A stretch of 64,000 nt of DNA, taken from the NCBI RefSeq assembly GCF_003641205.1, contig NZ_CP032762.1:1922001-1986000 (forward strand). Reading direction: 5' to 3'. The translations under genes were made by a program, and so were the position numbers. This DNA comes from Rhodococcus sp. P1Y (GTDB lineage: Bacteria > Actinomycetota > Actinomycetes > Mycobacteriales > Mycobacteriaceae). A model generated the notes under the pieces. It saw only the letters and a program-made list of their open reading frames with translations, did no database searches and had not been told where the DNA came from. How positions within the stretch are numbered: the first letter of the stretch is position 1; each line of letters starts with the position of its first letter. Positions 7,847-17,603 of the stretch are shown piece by piece.

Positions 7847-9076
7847 ATGACAACGAACTCGCTACGACGAGCAGACGGCCGTGAGCCAGGCTCGGTCGGG
7901 GCTGCCACCCTAGAGGTGGTCATTCCCGTCCACAACGAGGAAACCGACCTCGAAGAATGCGTCCGCAGGGTGCACGCCCACCTCGAGTCCGAAATCCCGT
8001 TTCGTTCGCGGATCACCATCGCCGACAATGCGAGTACCGACAACACACTCGCGGTCGCGACTCGTCTGGCCGGGGAAATCGACGGTGTCCGCGTCCGTCA
8101 CCTCGAGGGGAAGGGCCGCGGGCGCGCACTCAAAGAGGTTTGGCTCGACTCGAACGCCGACGTGGTCGCCTACATGGACGTCGACCTCTCCACCGACCTG
8201 AATGCACTGATGCCGCTGATTGCCCCGCTGATGTCGGGACATTCCGATCTCGCGATCGGCTCCCGGCTCGCTCACTCGTCCCGCGTCGTCCGCGGTGCGA
8301 AGCGTGAGTTCATCTCGCGGAGCTACAACCTCATTCTTCGCACCTCTCTCCGAGCGCGGTTCTCGGACGCACAGTGCGGCTTCAAGGCGATGCGTGCCAC
8401 CGTCGCCCGTGAACTGCTCCCTCTCGTGCAGGACACGGGCTGGTTCTTCGACACCGAGCTACTCGTCATCGCCGAGCGAGCCGGCCTGCGGATCCACGAG
8501 GTTCCGGTCGACTGGGTCGACGACCCGAACAGCAGCGTCAGCATCATCGATACCGCGGTGACGGACCTGTTGGGGTGCTGGCGCGTCGGCCGAGCGCTCG
8601 CATCGGGTGACCTTCCGGTCGCCGAACTGCGCAAGAGTCTCGGACGGGAGCCGCTCGTGACCGGTGTGCCGCACGGAATGGTCGGGCAGCTGGTTCGATT
8701 CGGCATCATCGGCGTTGCCAGCACCGTTGCCTATGGCCTGCTCTACTTGGTACTGCATCCGTTGATCGGAGCACAGGCGGCGAACTTCATGGGCTTGCTC
8801 ATTACCGCCGTGCTGAACACAGCAGCCAACCGCGCTTTCACGTTCGGTATCCGGGGATCGGAGGACGCGGGAAAGCATCAGCTCCAGGGGCTGCTCGTCT
8901 TCGGATTCGCGCTTCTCGTTACCAGCGGTTCGCTTGCGCTCCTGCACGAATGGGCTCCCGGCGTGTCCAGGCACGTCGAACTTGCCGTCCTCGTTGTCGC
9001 GAATCTCGTTGCGACAGTGTGTCGATTCATCGCCCTCCGTTGGGTTTTCAATAGCGAGAAGGATGTGCAGAAGTGA
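7847..9076 (+). CDS. GT2 glycosyltransferase fused to a GtrA domain (YkcC-like)
   Basis: This 409-residue protein has two parts. Residues about 20-260 form a family-2 glycosyltransferase of the polyprenyl-phosphate sugar synthase type: 'EVVIPVHNEETDLEECVRR', 'ADNASTDNTL' and the metal-binding 'MDVDLSTD'. Residues about 285-409 form a GtrA-like domain with four membrane helices ('QLVRFGIIGVASTVAYGLLY'), thought to help flip or place the lipid-linked sugar. It overlaps the next gene by four bases (GTGA). The pair matches the bacterial YkcC/YkcB arrangement, in which a lipid-phosphate sugar made by the first enzyme is used outside the membrane by the second. Confidence 0.88.
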   Translation: MTTNSLRRADGREPGSVGAATLEVVIPVHNEETDLEECVRRVHAHLESEIPFRSRITIADNASTDNTLAVATRLAGEIDGVRVRHLEGKGRGRALKEVWLDSNADVVAYMDVDLSTDLNALMPLIAPLMSGHSDLAIGSRLAHSSRVVRGAKREFISRSYNLILRTSLRARFSDAQCGFKAMRATVARELLPLVQDTGWFFDTELLVIAERAGLRIHEVPVDWVDDPNSSVSIIDTAVTDLLGCWRVGRALASGDLPVAELRKSLGREPLVTGVPHGMVGQLVRFGIIGVASTVAYGLLYLVLHPLIGAQAANFMGLLITAVLNTAANRAFTFGIRGSEDAGKHQLQGLLVFGFALLVTSGSLALLHEWAPGVSRHVELAVLVVANLVATVCRFIALRWVFNSEKDVQK

Positions 9077-11001
9077 CTGTCGTGCTAGAACGTCCGATCG
9101 AGAAGCCGGCGCTGGGTGGGGGCCGGCGATGGGAATGGATCGGCCTCGGGGCTCTCCTCGTCGGCACGGCCATCGCCTACATCTGGGGCCTTGGCGCTTC
9201 GGGCTGGGCGAACTCCTTCTATTCTGCTGCAGTACAGGCTGGTTCGGTATCGTGGAAGGCGTTCTTCTTCGGTTCGTCCGACGCCGCCAACTCGATCACC
9301 GTCGACAAACCGCCGATGTCGCTGTGGCTGATGTCGCTGTCGGTTCGCATCTTCGGCCTCAGCTCCTGGGCGATGCTGATCCCACAAGCACTGCTCGGCG
9401 TCGGATCCGTCGCGCTGCTCTGGGCGACCATCAAACGCCAATTCGGAGCAGCCGCCGGACTTCTCGCCGGTCTCACGCTCGCCGTGATTCCGGTTGCTGC
9501 ACTGATGTTCCGCTTCAACAATCCCGACGCGTTGCTCGTGCTGCTGATGATCGCTGCGGTGTGGGCCTCGATGCGGGCGGTCGAGGACGGACGCACTCGT
9601 TGGCTGGTGCTCACCGGAGTATTCGTCGGGTTCGGGTTCTTGACCAAGCAACTCCAGGTCATGCTGGTGGTCCCCCCGATCGCGCTGATGTATATCGCAG
9701 CCGGGCCGCCCACATTCGTGAAACGACTTCTTCAGTTGTTCGCGGCGCTCGGTGCCGCGATCGCCTCGGCCGGGTGGTGGCTTCTCGTCGTCGAACTATG
9801 GCCCGCATCCTCGCGGCCGTGGATCGGTGGCTCCCAGAACAATTCGATCCTCGAACTCACGCTCGGCTACAACGGTCTCGGTCGCCTGAGCGGCGAGGAA
9901 ACCGGAAGCGTGACCCCGGGCGCCATCGGCGCCGACGGGGCAGGCGAGGGCGCAGGCGGCGGCATGTGGGGCGAAACTGGCATCACGCGAATGTTCGATT
10001 CCTCGCAGGGCGGCCAGATCGCGTGGCTGATCCCATCGGCTCTGATCTTGTTGGTGCTCGGATTCGTTCTGCGCGGCCGCGTTCGTCGCACCGACCCGCA
10101 GCGCGCCGCGCTCGGCGTGTGGGGCCTGTGGCTGCTGGTCACTGGGCTGACCTTCAGCTTCATGGCAGGGATCTTTCATTCGTACTACACGGTGGCGCTC
10201 GCACCCGCGATCGCCGCGTCGATCGGCGCGGGAAGTGTGCTGGCATGGCGCAACCGTGAACGGTACTGGGTACGTATCGGCATGGCCATCGCGATTCTGG
10301 CTGCGGTAGCGATGTCGTGGATCCTGTTGGGCCGCAGTGCCGATTTCGTTCCGTGGCTCCGATGGGCGGTTCTGGTGGTGGGATCGGTCGCAGCAGTGTT
10401 GCTGCTCATCCCCGCGATGACCCGCGGAAAGCTCGCAGTCGCGTCGGTTCTTGCGGTGATGTTCGGTTCGCTCGCCGGCCCGACGGCCTATGCCGTGGAC
10501 ACCATCGGCACCCCGCACACCGGATCCATCGTCACCGCTGGTCCGTCGACCGGTATGCGTGGACCCGGCGGCATGGGCGGTGGCCGAGGAATGGGCATGC
10601 CCGACGGAGGCGGCATGGGACAGAGGCAGGATCGAATGCCGATGGGCGCAGGCGGCCTGCTCAACGGCAGCACACCGACCGAAGCGATCACGTCGCTTCT
10701 CGAGGCAGATGCAGACTCGTACACCTGGGTCGCGGCAGCCGTGGGATCCAACAGTGCATCCGGCTACCAGTTGGCCACCGAGGAACCCGTCATGGCGATC
10801 GGCGGATTCAACGGCTCCGACCCGTCACCGACGCTCGAACAGTTCCAGAAATACGTGGCAGACGGCCAGATCCACTACTTCATCGCCGGTGGGGGAATGC
10901 GCGGCTCGGACTCGGGAACATCCGCAGAGATCTCGAAGTGGGTCACCGCGAACTACACAGCCACCACGGTCGACGGTGTGACCTTGTACGACCTGAGCTG
11001 A
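9073..11001 (+). CDS. GT39 (ArnT/PMT-like, YkcB-like) membrane glycosyltransferase
   Basis: This is a 642-residue polytopic membrane enzyme. The N-terminal region has the first long periplasmic loop with an aspartate in 'ITVDKPPMSLWLM', the usual catalytic loop of ArnT/PMT-type C-type glycosyltransferases. More than ten membrane helices follow. The C-terminal soluble domain (about 480-642) is preceded by a Gly/Met-rich linker (about 495-535, 'GMGGGRGMGMPDGGGMG') and ends in a compact fold ('HYFIAGGGMRGSD'). It probably takes sugar from a polyprenyl-phosphate donor made by the upstream GT2-GtrA protein. The acceptor is unknown; cell-envelope polysaccharide or protein is possible. The start overlaps the upstream stop (GTGA). 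Confidence 0.87.
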   Translation: MTVVLERPIEKPALGGGRRWEWIGLGALLVGTAIAYIWGLGASGWANSFYSAAVQAGSVSWKAFFFGSSDAANSITVDKPPMSLWLMSLSVRIFGLSSWAMLIPQALLGVGSVALLWATIKRQFGAAAGLLAGLTLAVIPVAALMFRFNNPDALLVLLMIAAVWASMRAVEDGRTRWLVLTGVFVGFGFLTKQLQVMLVVPPIALMYIAAGPPTFVKRLLQLFAALGAAIASAGWWLLVVELWPASSRPWIGGSQNNSILELTLGYNGLGRLSGEETGSVTPGAIGADGAGEGAGGGMWGETGITRMFDSSQGGQIAWLIPSALILLVLGFVLRGRVRRTDPQRAALGVWGLWLLVTGLTFSFMAGIFHSYYTVALAPAIAASIGAGSVLAWRNRERYWVRIGMAIAILAAVAMSWILLGRSADFVPWLRWAVLVVGSVAAVLLLIPAMTRGKLAVASVLAVMFGSLAGPTAYAVDTIGTPHTGSIVTAGPSTGMRGPGGMGGGRGMGMPDGGGMGQRQDRMPMGAGGLLNGSTPTEAITSLLEADADSYTWVAAAVGSNSASGYQLATEEPVMAIGGFNGSDPSPTLEQFQKYVADGQIHYFIAGGGMRGSDSGTSAEISKWVTANYTATTVDGVTLYDLS

Positions 11002-11045
11002 TGCGTTTTTCGTTCGTCGCGCTCGAGCCGATAGTCTGATGCACT

Positions 11046-12296
11046 GTGCGCGTACTCGTAATCGGTTCAGGTGCTCGTGAGCACGCCCTTCTTCTTGCGC
11101 TGAGCAAGGATCCGAAGGTCAGTAAGCTGCTGGTCGCTCCTGGCAACGCAGGCACGGCGAAGCTCGCGGAGCAGCATTCCGTGGACGTCGCCTCGGGTGA
11201 AGCTGTCACCGAGCTGGCGAAGAGACTCGAAGCCGATCTCGTGGTCATCGGCCCCGAGGTCCCGTTGGTTCTCGGTGTCGCCGACGCGCTCCGCGACGCG
11301 GGTATCGCTACCTTCGGGCCCTCGGCCGCGGCTGCGCGTATCGAGGGCTCGAAGGCGTTCGCAAAGGACGTCATGGCGGCGGCCGGTGTTCGCACCGCGC
11401 ACAGCGAAATCGTCGACTCGCCCGCGAAGCTGGACGAAGCCCTCGACCGCTTCGGGCCCAACTGGGTCGTCAAGGACGACGGGCTCGCCGCAGGCAAAGG
11501 CGTCGTCGTCACCACCGATCGCCTTGCTGCTCGTGATCACGCTGCCGAACTGCTCGAGACCGGACACCCGGTGCTGCTCGAATCCTTCCTCGACGGACCC
11601 GAGGTGTCGCTGTTCTGCCTCGTCGACGGCGAAACCGTCGTACCCCTTCTGCCCGCGCAGGACCACAAGCGCGTCGGCGACGGAGACACCGGACCCAACA
11701 CCGGCGGGATGGGCGCGTACACGCCGCTACCGTGGTTGCCCGCGGAGGTCGTCCAGCAGATCGTCACCGAGGTCGTCGAACCTGTTGCCGCAGAACTGGT
11801 CAAGCGCGGTTCGTCCTTCAACGGTCTGCTCTACGCCGGTCTCGCGATCGGTGCCGAGGGCCCCGCGGTCGTCGAATTCAACTGTCGTTTCGGTGATCCC
11901 GAGACCCAAGCTGTCCTGGCTCTACTCGAATCTCCGCTCGGTGAGGCACTGAACGCCACCGCGACCGGAACGTTGGATTCGCTCGCGCCGTTGCAGTGGA
12001 AGGACGGCGCCGCAGTGACCGTAGTTCTCGCCGCGGAGAACTACCCGGGCCGTCCGCGCACGGGGGATGCGATTTCCGGTGCCGACGCGGAGGGCGTACT
12101 GCACGCCGGCACTGCTATCAAGGACGGCGTTGTCGTCTCGTCCGGCGGCCGTGTGCTCAGCGTGGTGGGTAGCGGCGCGGACCTCGCTGCTGCGCGAGCT
12201 GACGCGTACTCCAAGATCGAGTCCATCCGTCTGCCGGGCAGCCACTTCCGCACGGACATCGGCTTGGCTGCGCTCGAGGGTCGTATACAGCTGTAG
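11046..12296 (+). CDS. purD: Phosphoribosylamine-glycine ligase
   Basis: This 416-residue ATP-grasp enzyme makes glycinamide ribonucleotide from phosphoribosylamine, glycine and ATP, the second step of purine synthesis, in the cytoplasm. The N-terminal '[13 protein letters not shown]' and 'APGNAGTA' motifs, the ATP-grasp segment '[13 protein letters not shown]' and the metal-ligand region '[13 protein letters not shown]' are intact, and the length is normal for PurD. The start is a GTG. purB lies about 6 kb downstream on the same strand, separated by unrelated genes. Confidence 0.97.
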   Translation: MRVLVIGSGAREHALLLALSKDPKVSKLLVAPGNAGTAKLAEQHSVDVASGEAVTELAKRLEADLVVIGPEVPLVLGVADALRDAGIATFGPSAAAARIEGSKAFAKDVMAAAGVRTAHSEIVDSPAKLDEALDRFGPNWVVKDDGLAAGKGVVVTTDRLAARDHAAELLETGHPVLLESFLDGPEVSLFCLVDGETVVPLLPAQDHKRVGDGDTGPNTGGMGAYTPLPWLPAEVVQQIVTEVVEPVAAELVKRGSSFNGLLYAGLAIGAEGPAVVEFNCRFGDPETQAVLALLESPLGEALNATATGTLDSLAPLQWKDGAAVTVVLAAENYPGRPRTGDAISGADAEGVLHAGTAIKDGVVVSSGGRVLSVVGSGADLAAARADAYSKIESIRLPGSHFRTDIGLAALEGRIQL

Positions 12297-12308
12297 TGCG
12301 AGCCTTAC

Positions 12309-12364
12309 GCTCCACAATATTCGGATGACTACGGTTTCCCGCATATTGTCCTCAATCGTGGAGC
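12309..12364. terminator. Possible terminator-like inverted repeats after purD
   Basis: Between the convergent purD and the DUF559 gene there are nested inverted repeats: GCTCCAC (12309-12315) with GTGGAGC (12358-12364), and CAATAT with ATATTG inside. They could fold as a long interrupted hairpin. There is no uridine tract, so the termination role is a guess. Confidence 0.3.
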
Positions 12365-12365
12365 T

Positions 12366-13202
12366 CTATGCACCCCTGTTCCTCCTACGCCTGCGCACCA
12401 CCGCAACGATTTCGTCGGCGACCTTGTCCACATCGCGGTAGACAGTTGCAGCGGAGTAGCGCAGCACCAGCCAGCCCCGCAGGACCATCCAATTCTGACG
12501 TGTCCGGTCGTTGTCGAACGGGATCGGTGCGATGTGATAGCTCCGCCCGTCGACCTCGATGTCGACTTTCGCGGTGTACTCGACCAGGTCTCCGACGTAT
12601 GGGCCTATCGGTGCGTTGATATCCATCCGCACTCCTCGTTTGCGAACTGCCCGTGCTACGAGTCGTTCCGGCTCCGACAGTGTCCCCGGACAGCACAGCA
12701 GAAGCTGTCGTCGTACCTCGCTTATACCCGCCATGCCTTTGGCCTCATCGCAGTGATCGGCCACGGCCCGCCATGACACCCGCATCCCGATATTGCGGTC
12801 GAAGAATTGCTCCAACGGGACCCCCTGAAGCGTCGCGGCGACATCGATGAAGCACTGCGCTACCGGCACGACAGGAAACCCGTGGCGTTCGGCGGCTACG
12901 ACCGTCCGACGGTGAAGGGTGAGCCACTCAGGCGCTTCCGGTCTGGCTGCGCGGGGGACGGTTGCGTCGACGGTCGGCGGTGCGTCTGGGAGCAAGTCCC
13001 ACAGATACGCCGCGGTGGCATGGCTCAGAACGGCATCCTCGCGCCATAGAGTCAGAGCCACCCAGCGATCGATCATCGATGGCTCAGGATCGGAATACAC
13101 GCCGGGCAACAGTCTTACCAAGGTGCCGGCACGCACTCTCCGCGTCAGCCCTGATCGTGCGACCCCGGCCGCTGCCAATTGTGCACGTGTGTAAACCCCC
13201 AT
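12366..13202 (-). CDS. AbiEi-like N-terminal domain plus DUF559 protein
   Basis: This protein has about 278 residues. The N-terminus ('VYTRAQLAAAGVARSGLTRRV', then 'LVRLLPGVYSD') is the winged-helix segment shared with AbiEi-type antitoxins. The C-terminus has a DUF559/Vsr-like nuclease-fold segment ('DIEVDGRSYH' followed by 'DNDRTRQNWMVLRGWLVLRYS'). Such proteins are abundant and often solitary in Nocardiaceae; their role is unknown. No toxin partner is adjacent, so a toxin-antitoxin function is not claimed. An upstream in-frame ATG at 13253 would add 17 residues. The chosen start begins where family similarity begins. Confidence 0.72.
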   Translation of the reverse strand: MGVYTRAQLAAAGVARSGLTRRVRAGTLVRLLPGVYSDPEPSMIDRWVALTLWREDAVLSHATAAYLWDLLPDAPPTVDATVPRAARPEAPEWLTLHRRTVVAAERHGFPVVPVAQCFIDVAATLQGVPLEQFFDRNIGMRVSWRAVADHCDEAKGMAGISEVRRQLLLCCPGTLSEPERLVARAVRKRGVRMDINAPIGPYVGDLVEYTAKVDIEVDGRSYHIAPIPFDNDRTRQNWMVLRGWLVLRYSAATVYRDVDKVADEIVAVVRRRRRNRGA

Positions 13203-13287
13203 GCATGAATACACTGCGCGAAAATCGGAGCTCGGTGTCGGCCGAAACGACATCTGTGGATAACCGGCCCACCTGTGGATGAACGGC

Positions 13288-14109
13288 TCACAGGTTCAAG
13301 GGTTCGATACGTGCGTGTGTTCTCAGATCTTCGGGGGACACCGACGCGAGTGCATCGAGAAACGCGACGGCGAACGATCCTGGCCCGGACGAATTGTGCT
13401 CTGCCAGCTCGGATGCGACGGCGAAGTGCGCGTGCGCAGCGGTGAGGCCGAGTAGCGGTGACTCGGCAACTGCGAGGTAGGCAGCAGCGAGGCCACCGAG
13501 CGAGCATCCAGTTGCGGTGACCTTGGTCAGGAGTGCACTGCCGCCCGATACCGTGACGCCGATCGGGCCGTTCTCGCCGCGCGCAACCACGTAGTCGACC
13601 GGCCCCGACGCCGACACCGCGGTGGCCCGATCGAGAAGCGTCACGGCTGCCGGGACGGCGTCACCGGAATCGGACGCCGAGTCGACTCCGCGAGTCGAAT
13701 TGCCCAGACCGGCAAGCGCAATGATCTCGGATGCGTTGCCGCGAATGGCCGTCGGGCTCTGCGTCGCAAGCCGTGCGGCCAGCTGTGTGCGCCAGGGCAG
13801 CCCGCCGACCCCGACCGGATCGAGCACCCACGGCGTCCCGGCGGCCACTGCACCGTCGGCTGCCAGTTCGAATGCCTCGGCCGTGCCGTCGTCGGGAGTC
13901 CCGAGATTGATCAGAACGCCCCCAGCCACCGCTGCGAAACCCGCGGCCTCGTGGACATTGTCGATGTGTGCATTGCTTGCGCCCGCTGCGAGAAGGACGT
14001 TGGTCACGAAGTTGGCGGACACGATGTTGGTCAGCGATTGCACCAGCGGGGCGTTCTCACGCAGGGCCGCGAGGGCGTCGGCGACGGAATCGGCGGTGGG
14101 ATGTGTCAT
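13288..14109 (-). CDS. thiM: Hydroxyethylthiazole kinase
   Basis: This 273-residue kinase salvages the thiazole moiety of thiamine by phosphorylating 4-methyl-5-(2-hydroxyethyl)thiazole. Family motifs visible are 'PLVQSLTNIVSANFVTNVLL' at the N-terminus, 'WVLDPVGVGGLPWRT', 'AIRGNASEIIALAG' and 'TKVTATGCSLGGLAAAYLAV' holding the catalytic cysteine region. No other thiamine gene is nearby. No TPP riboswitch fits in the roughly 30-base gap to the divergent aminotransferase. Confidence 0.95.
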   Translation of the reverse strand: MTHPTADSVADALAALRENAPLVQSLTNIVSANFVTNVLLAAGASNAHIDNVHEAAGFAAVAGGVLINLGTPDDGTAEAFELAADGAVAAGTPWVLDPVGVGGLPWRTQLAARLATQSPTAIRGNASEIIALAGLGNSTRGVDSASDSGDAVPAAVTLLDRATAVSASGPVDYVVARGENGPIGVTVSGGSALLTKVTATGCSLGGLAAAYLAVAESPLLGLTAAHAHFAVASELAEHNSSGPGSFAVAFLDALASVSPEDLRTHARIEPLNL

Positions 14110-14139
14110 GGGTACTTTCTTCGAAGATAGCCTCGACGA

Positions 14140-15297
14140 GTGGTCATCGAGTCGAGCAGATCCAAGATTGAACCATTTCACGTCATGGACGTGTTCAAGG
14201 CCGCCGCCGTGCGGACTCGTACACACGGCGATGTGCTCTCTCTCGCTGCAGGCCAGCCGTCGACCTCTGCGCCGGCACCAGTGTTGCAGGCAACGCGTGA
14301 CGCCCTCGACGCACACCTGCTCGGGTACACCGAAACGCTCGGCATCCTGCCGTTGCGCGAGGCCATCGCGCGGTATCACTCCGAAGAATCGGGAACCGCG
14401 GTCGATCCGGACGATGTGGTCGTCACCACCGGCTCGTCGGGGGCGTTCACGCTGCTTTTCCTGGCGGCCTTCGACGTCGGCGACACCGTGGTCCTGGCGA
14501 GACCCGGGTATCCCGCCTACCGGAACACGCTCGCAGCCCTCGGGTGCCGGGTAGTGGAACTGGAGTGCACCCAGGACACAAGATTTCAGCCGACGGTGTC
14601 GATGCTCGACGCCTTGCCGGAACCGCCGAAGGGCCTGATCATCGCCAGTCCGGCCAACCCAACCGGCACCATCGTCGACGCCGACGAACTCGCCGCAATC
14701 GCCCGGTGGTGCCAGGCGAACGGCACCCTTCTGATCTCCGACGAGATCTATCACGGCATCTCCTACGGTGACGTGAAGACCTCGAGCGCGTGGGAAACCT
14801 CACGCGAGTCCGTCGTCGTCGGGTCGGTGTCGAAGTACTTTTCGATGACCGGCTGGCGACTCGGCTGGATGCTGCTTCCGAAGTATCTACACCGCGCGGT
14901 CGAGCGGTTGGCGTCGAACATGACGGTCTGCCCACCCGCGATCTCGCAGGTCGCCGCTATCGCGGCCTTCACCGCTGAATCGCGCGCCGAACTGGACGGT
15001 CACGTTCGCCGCTACGCCGACAACCGCCGGATCCTGTTGGACGGGCTCACCGCAGCAGGCATCACCGACCTGGCACCGGCCGACGGGGCGTTCTACGCGT
15101 ACGCCGACATAGGGCACCTGACGCAGGACTCTCGATCGTGGTGCGAAAACGTCCTGGCGACAACAGGAGTGGCGCTCGCACCCGGCGTCGACTTCGACAC
15201 CGTCCACGGCCACCACACCGTCAGATTCTCGTTTGCAGGCGCGACCGCCGATATCAGTGAGGCGCTCGAGCGTCTGAATCCGCTGCTCGGGTCGTGA
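14140..15297 (+). CDS. Class I/II pyridoxal-phosphate aminotransferase
   Basis: This 385-residue fold-type I aminotransferase has 'IIASPANPTGTIVDADEL' as the cofactor-binding Asn segment, 'LISDEIYHGISYG' with the Asp/Tyr that contact the cofactor, and the Schiff-base lysine in 'GSVSKYFSMTGWRLGWM'. The late 'RFSFAGATADI' arginine binds the substrate carboxylate. The amino donor and acceptor cannot be read from sequence. It starts at a GTG about 30 bases from the divergent thiM and overlaps the next gene by four bases. Confidence 0.9.
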   Translation: MVIESSRSKIEPFHVMDVFKAAAVRTRTHGDVLSLAAGQPSTSAPAPVLQATRDALDAHLLGYTETLGILPLREAIARYHSEESGTAVDPDDVVVTTGSSGAFTLLFLAAFDVGDTVVLARPGYPAYRNTLAALGCRVVELECTQDTRFQPTVSMLDALPEPPKGLIIASPANPTGTIVDADELAAIARWCQANGTLLISDEIYHGISYGDVKTSSAWETSRESVVVGSVSKYFSMTGWRLGWMLLPKYLHRAVERLASNMTVCPPAISQVAAIAAFTAESRAELDGHVRRYADNRRILLDGLTAAGITDLAPADGAFYAYADIGHLTQDSRSWCENVLATTGVALAPGVDFDTVHGHHTVRFSFAGATADISEALERLNPLLGS

Positions 15298-16538
15298 ACA
15301 TCTTCGATCGTTACGGCGCCTCTCTGGCCGCGGTACTGGGCGCCGCCGTCGGCGCGTACTCGATTCTGGAGGCTCCCGGCAACGACGGTCTCATCGCCGA
15401 ATCGCTCGACGTCTGGTTCGGCTCGTTCGTCTCGCCGCAGTGGGCAGGAACCGTCGCCGTCGTTGCTGCGGTGCTGACCCTGATCGCACTGCAGATTCGC
15501 CGCAGTTCGGCACTCGTCGCGGCATCCGCAGTGGCGGGGTGCATCGTCATCGCAGTGCCGTCGTTCGTTCCCGTCGGCGGCAACATCGCGGTCAGCACCA
15601 ACTCGGTCGGCGCAGGGCTGCTCCTCGGGGCGGTCGGCGCGATCGCTGCGGGTCACCGACTGTCCCAGCTCGCCTTCGCACTCGGCATCCTCGCGGCGGT
15701 GTTGTTCAAGGGCGCCGTGGACGTCCACCTGCCCGCAGACGAGGGTCGGTGGACGGTCTCGTTTCCCGAACCGTTCGAAGTGAGTTCGACGATCCCGATC
15801 GTGGTTCTCGCCGTCGTCGCTGCATCGATCGCTGCGGTCGCTCTGCGTGCCGCGTCCGGGATCGATCAACTCGACGTTCCGTCGACCGTCGTTCTGCTCG
15901 CGCTTCCGTTCGGGTTTCTGCTGGCGTACGTCTATCTGGGTTCGTTCACCTCGACCACCACGACTTGGGTTGTGGCCGCGATCGTCTCTCTCGTTCTCGT
16001 CCTCGCCGCATCCAGAATCGTCGACGCCCGAGACGGCAATGTTCTCCTCGCCGGATTCGCCGTCGCCGCGGCGTCCGTCAACGGGCTCGGCTGGGGGCCG
16101 ACGTCGTGGTGGGTAGCTGTCCTCGGGGTTCTGGCGCTGCTCGGCGGCGCCGTAATGGGTCTCTTTCGTCCCTCGGTGAAGGTCGCTACAGGTCTGCTCG
16201 TTGCAGTGACGGCATCCGGCCTGCTGGCAGGCACTGCGTGGCTCGGCGCGGTGCCGACCATCGCCTATGCGGTCGTATTCCCATTTGCCGTGGGAATGGC
16301 GATGAGCTCGTGCCTGCCCGCGGGAGTTGCCGCGTCGGTGGTCGGTCCGATGCTTCCCCTGTGTACGACGCTGTTCTCGGACACTGCGCCCGCGCCGCCG
16401 CCGGACTACGGCTGGACCAGCGGTCTCGCCGAGAACTACGTGCCGCCGACGGTTGTTCTCTACTCGCCCTTGTTCGTCGGGGTGGTGATTGCCGCGCTGT
16501 CGGTGGTGGCGGTCGGTGCGGCACGCAGGAGGCTCTAG
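15294..16538 (+). CDS. Polytopic membrane protein, function unknown
   Basis: This 414-residue protein has about 12 alternating hydrophobic segments from end to end and few soluble loops. It starts at a GTG that overlaps the aminotransferase stop (GTGA), so the two are co-transcribed. No transporter or enzyme signature was recognised. The conserved-looking loop 'APAPPPDYGWTSGLAENYV' lies near residue 370. It may be a permease or a simple integral membrane protein. The 3' end overlaps the convergent threonine aldolase at a CTAG. Confidence 0.75.
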   Translation: MNIFDRYGASLAAVLGAAVGAYSILEAPGNDGLIAESLDVWFGSFVSPQWAGTVAVVAAVLTLIALQIRRSSALVAASAVAGCIVIAVPSFVPVGGNIAVSTNSVGAGLLLGAVGAIAAGHRLSQLAFALGILAAVLFKGAVDVHLPADEGRWTVSFPEPFEVSSTIPIVVLAVVAASIAAVALRAASGIDQLDVPSTVVLLALPFGFLLAYVYLGSFTSTTTTWVVAAIVSLVLVLAASRIVDARDGNVLLAGFAVAAASVNGLGWGPTSWWVAVLGVLALLGGAVMGLFRPSVKVATGLLVAVTASGLLAGTAWLGAVPTIAYAVVFPFAVGMAMSSCLPAGVAASVVGPMLPLCTTLFSDTAPAPPPDYGWTSGLAENYVPPTVVLYSPLFVGVVIAALSVVAVGAARRRL

Positions 16539-17536
16539 AGACGATCGAGCGTCTCGCGGATGTCGGCCTCGGACACGTCGCGGTGTGTCACGAACCTGAT
16601 CTTTCCGACGACGGTGACCGCAGCGATTCCGAGGTCGGCAAGCTCGGCGACGGACAAGGGCCCGTCGGCTAGGACGATGTTCGTCTGTGGATCCTCGACG
16701 GTCCAGCCCCGCTCCCGGAGGCCGTCGGCCAGGAGCTTGGCATTGGCGTGGTCACCTGCAAGCGAACCGATATTGTCGAGTGCCAGCAGCCCCGCTGCGG
16801 CCAGAATCCCGCCTTGCCTGACGCCGCCACCGAGCATCTTGCGGATGCGTCTGGCCTCGGCGATGCGCGCAGAATCGGATGCGAGCATCGATCCGACAGG
16901 TGCACCGAGGCCCTTGCTCAAACAGACCTGGACGGTGTCCGCGCCTGAAGTCAGATCGCCGGGCTGCACCCCGAGGGCCACCGCTGCGTTCCACACCCGC
17001 GCGCCGTCTAGATGAACCAGAAGGCCGGCTGTCCGCGCCGCACCGAGCAGCGCCTTCCACTCGGCGACGTCGAAGACCGATCCGCCCGCGAAGTTGTGGG
17101 TGTTCTCCAAGCAGAGCAGTGTCGTCTTCAGCGCGAAATACGGACCGGCGGCCGTTGCTGCCGAGACGGTCTCGGGCGTCGGGCGACCAGGACCGGCGTC
17201 GTGGGGCAGGACCCGCGGCATCCCCTGCGCTAGCCACGCGGCGGTGCCGAGCTCGGAGCCGAGGACGTGCGCGTTCTCGGGCGCGAGAAACGCGTCACCG
17301 CGCTGCAAGTGCAGCATCAGTGCGATCAGGTTGCCCATCGAACCGCTCGGGACCCACAACGCATCGTCATAACCCAGTTCCGACGCCACACGCTCCTCGA
17401 GTCGGGCCATCGTCGGATCGTGGTCGAGGACATCGTCGCCCACTTCGGCGTCGGCCATCGCTCGCCGCATCGCTGCGTCGGGACGGGTGACAGTGTCGGA
17501 ACGAAGATCTATCGCGGCGAAGCCCATGTAGTTCAC
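16535..17536 (-). CDS. ltaE: Low-specificity L-threonine aldolase
   Basis: This 333-residue enzyme of the beta-eliminating lyase family cleaves L-threonine or L-allo-threonine to glycine and acetaldehyde. Signature segments are 'DLRSDTVTRPDAAMRRAM' at the N-terminus, 'LCLENTHNFAGGSVF', 'VHLDGARVWNAAVALG' with the PLP-pairing aspartate, and the Schiff-base lysine in 'VCLSKGLGAPVGSML'. Two starts are possible four residues apart (MNYMGF or MGF). The length is normal for the family. Confidence 0.92.
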   Translation of the reverse strand: MNYMGFAAIDLRSDTVTRPDAAMRRAMADAEVGDDVLDHDPTMARLEERVASELGYDDALWVPSGSMGNLIALMLHLQRGDAFLAPENAHVLGSELGTAAWLAQGMPRVLPHDAGPGRPTPETVSAATAAGPYFALKTTLLCLENTHNFAGGSVFDVAEWKALLGAARTAGLLVHLDGARVWNAAVALGVQPGDLTSGADTVQVCLSKGLGAPVGSMLASDSARIAEARRIRKMLGGGVRQGGILAAAGLLALDNIGSLAGDHANAKLLADGLRERGWTVEDPQTNIVLADGPLSVAELADLGIAAVTVVGKIRFVTHRDVSEADIRETLDRL

Positions 17537-17603
17537 GATTGCACATGGGTGAATGGCCCGTTTGCCTGAGACGGAGACCTGCGGGCTGGCACGATGAATC
17601 CCG

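Noticed and set aside
12366..13253. AbiE-type toxin-antitoxin system
   Set aside because: Only the AbiEi-like winged helix is present, fused to DUF559; no AbiEii-type nucleotidyltransferase toxin is adjacent.
14110..14139. TPP riboswitch before thiM
   Set aside because: The divergent gap is about 30 bases, too short for the aptamer, and none of its conserved motifs is seen.
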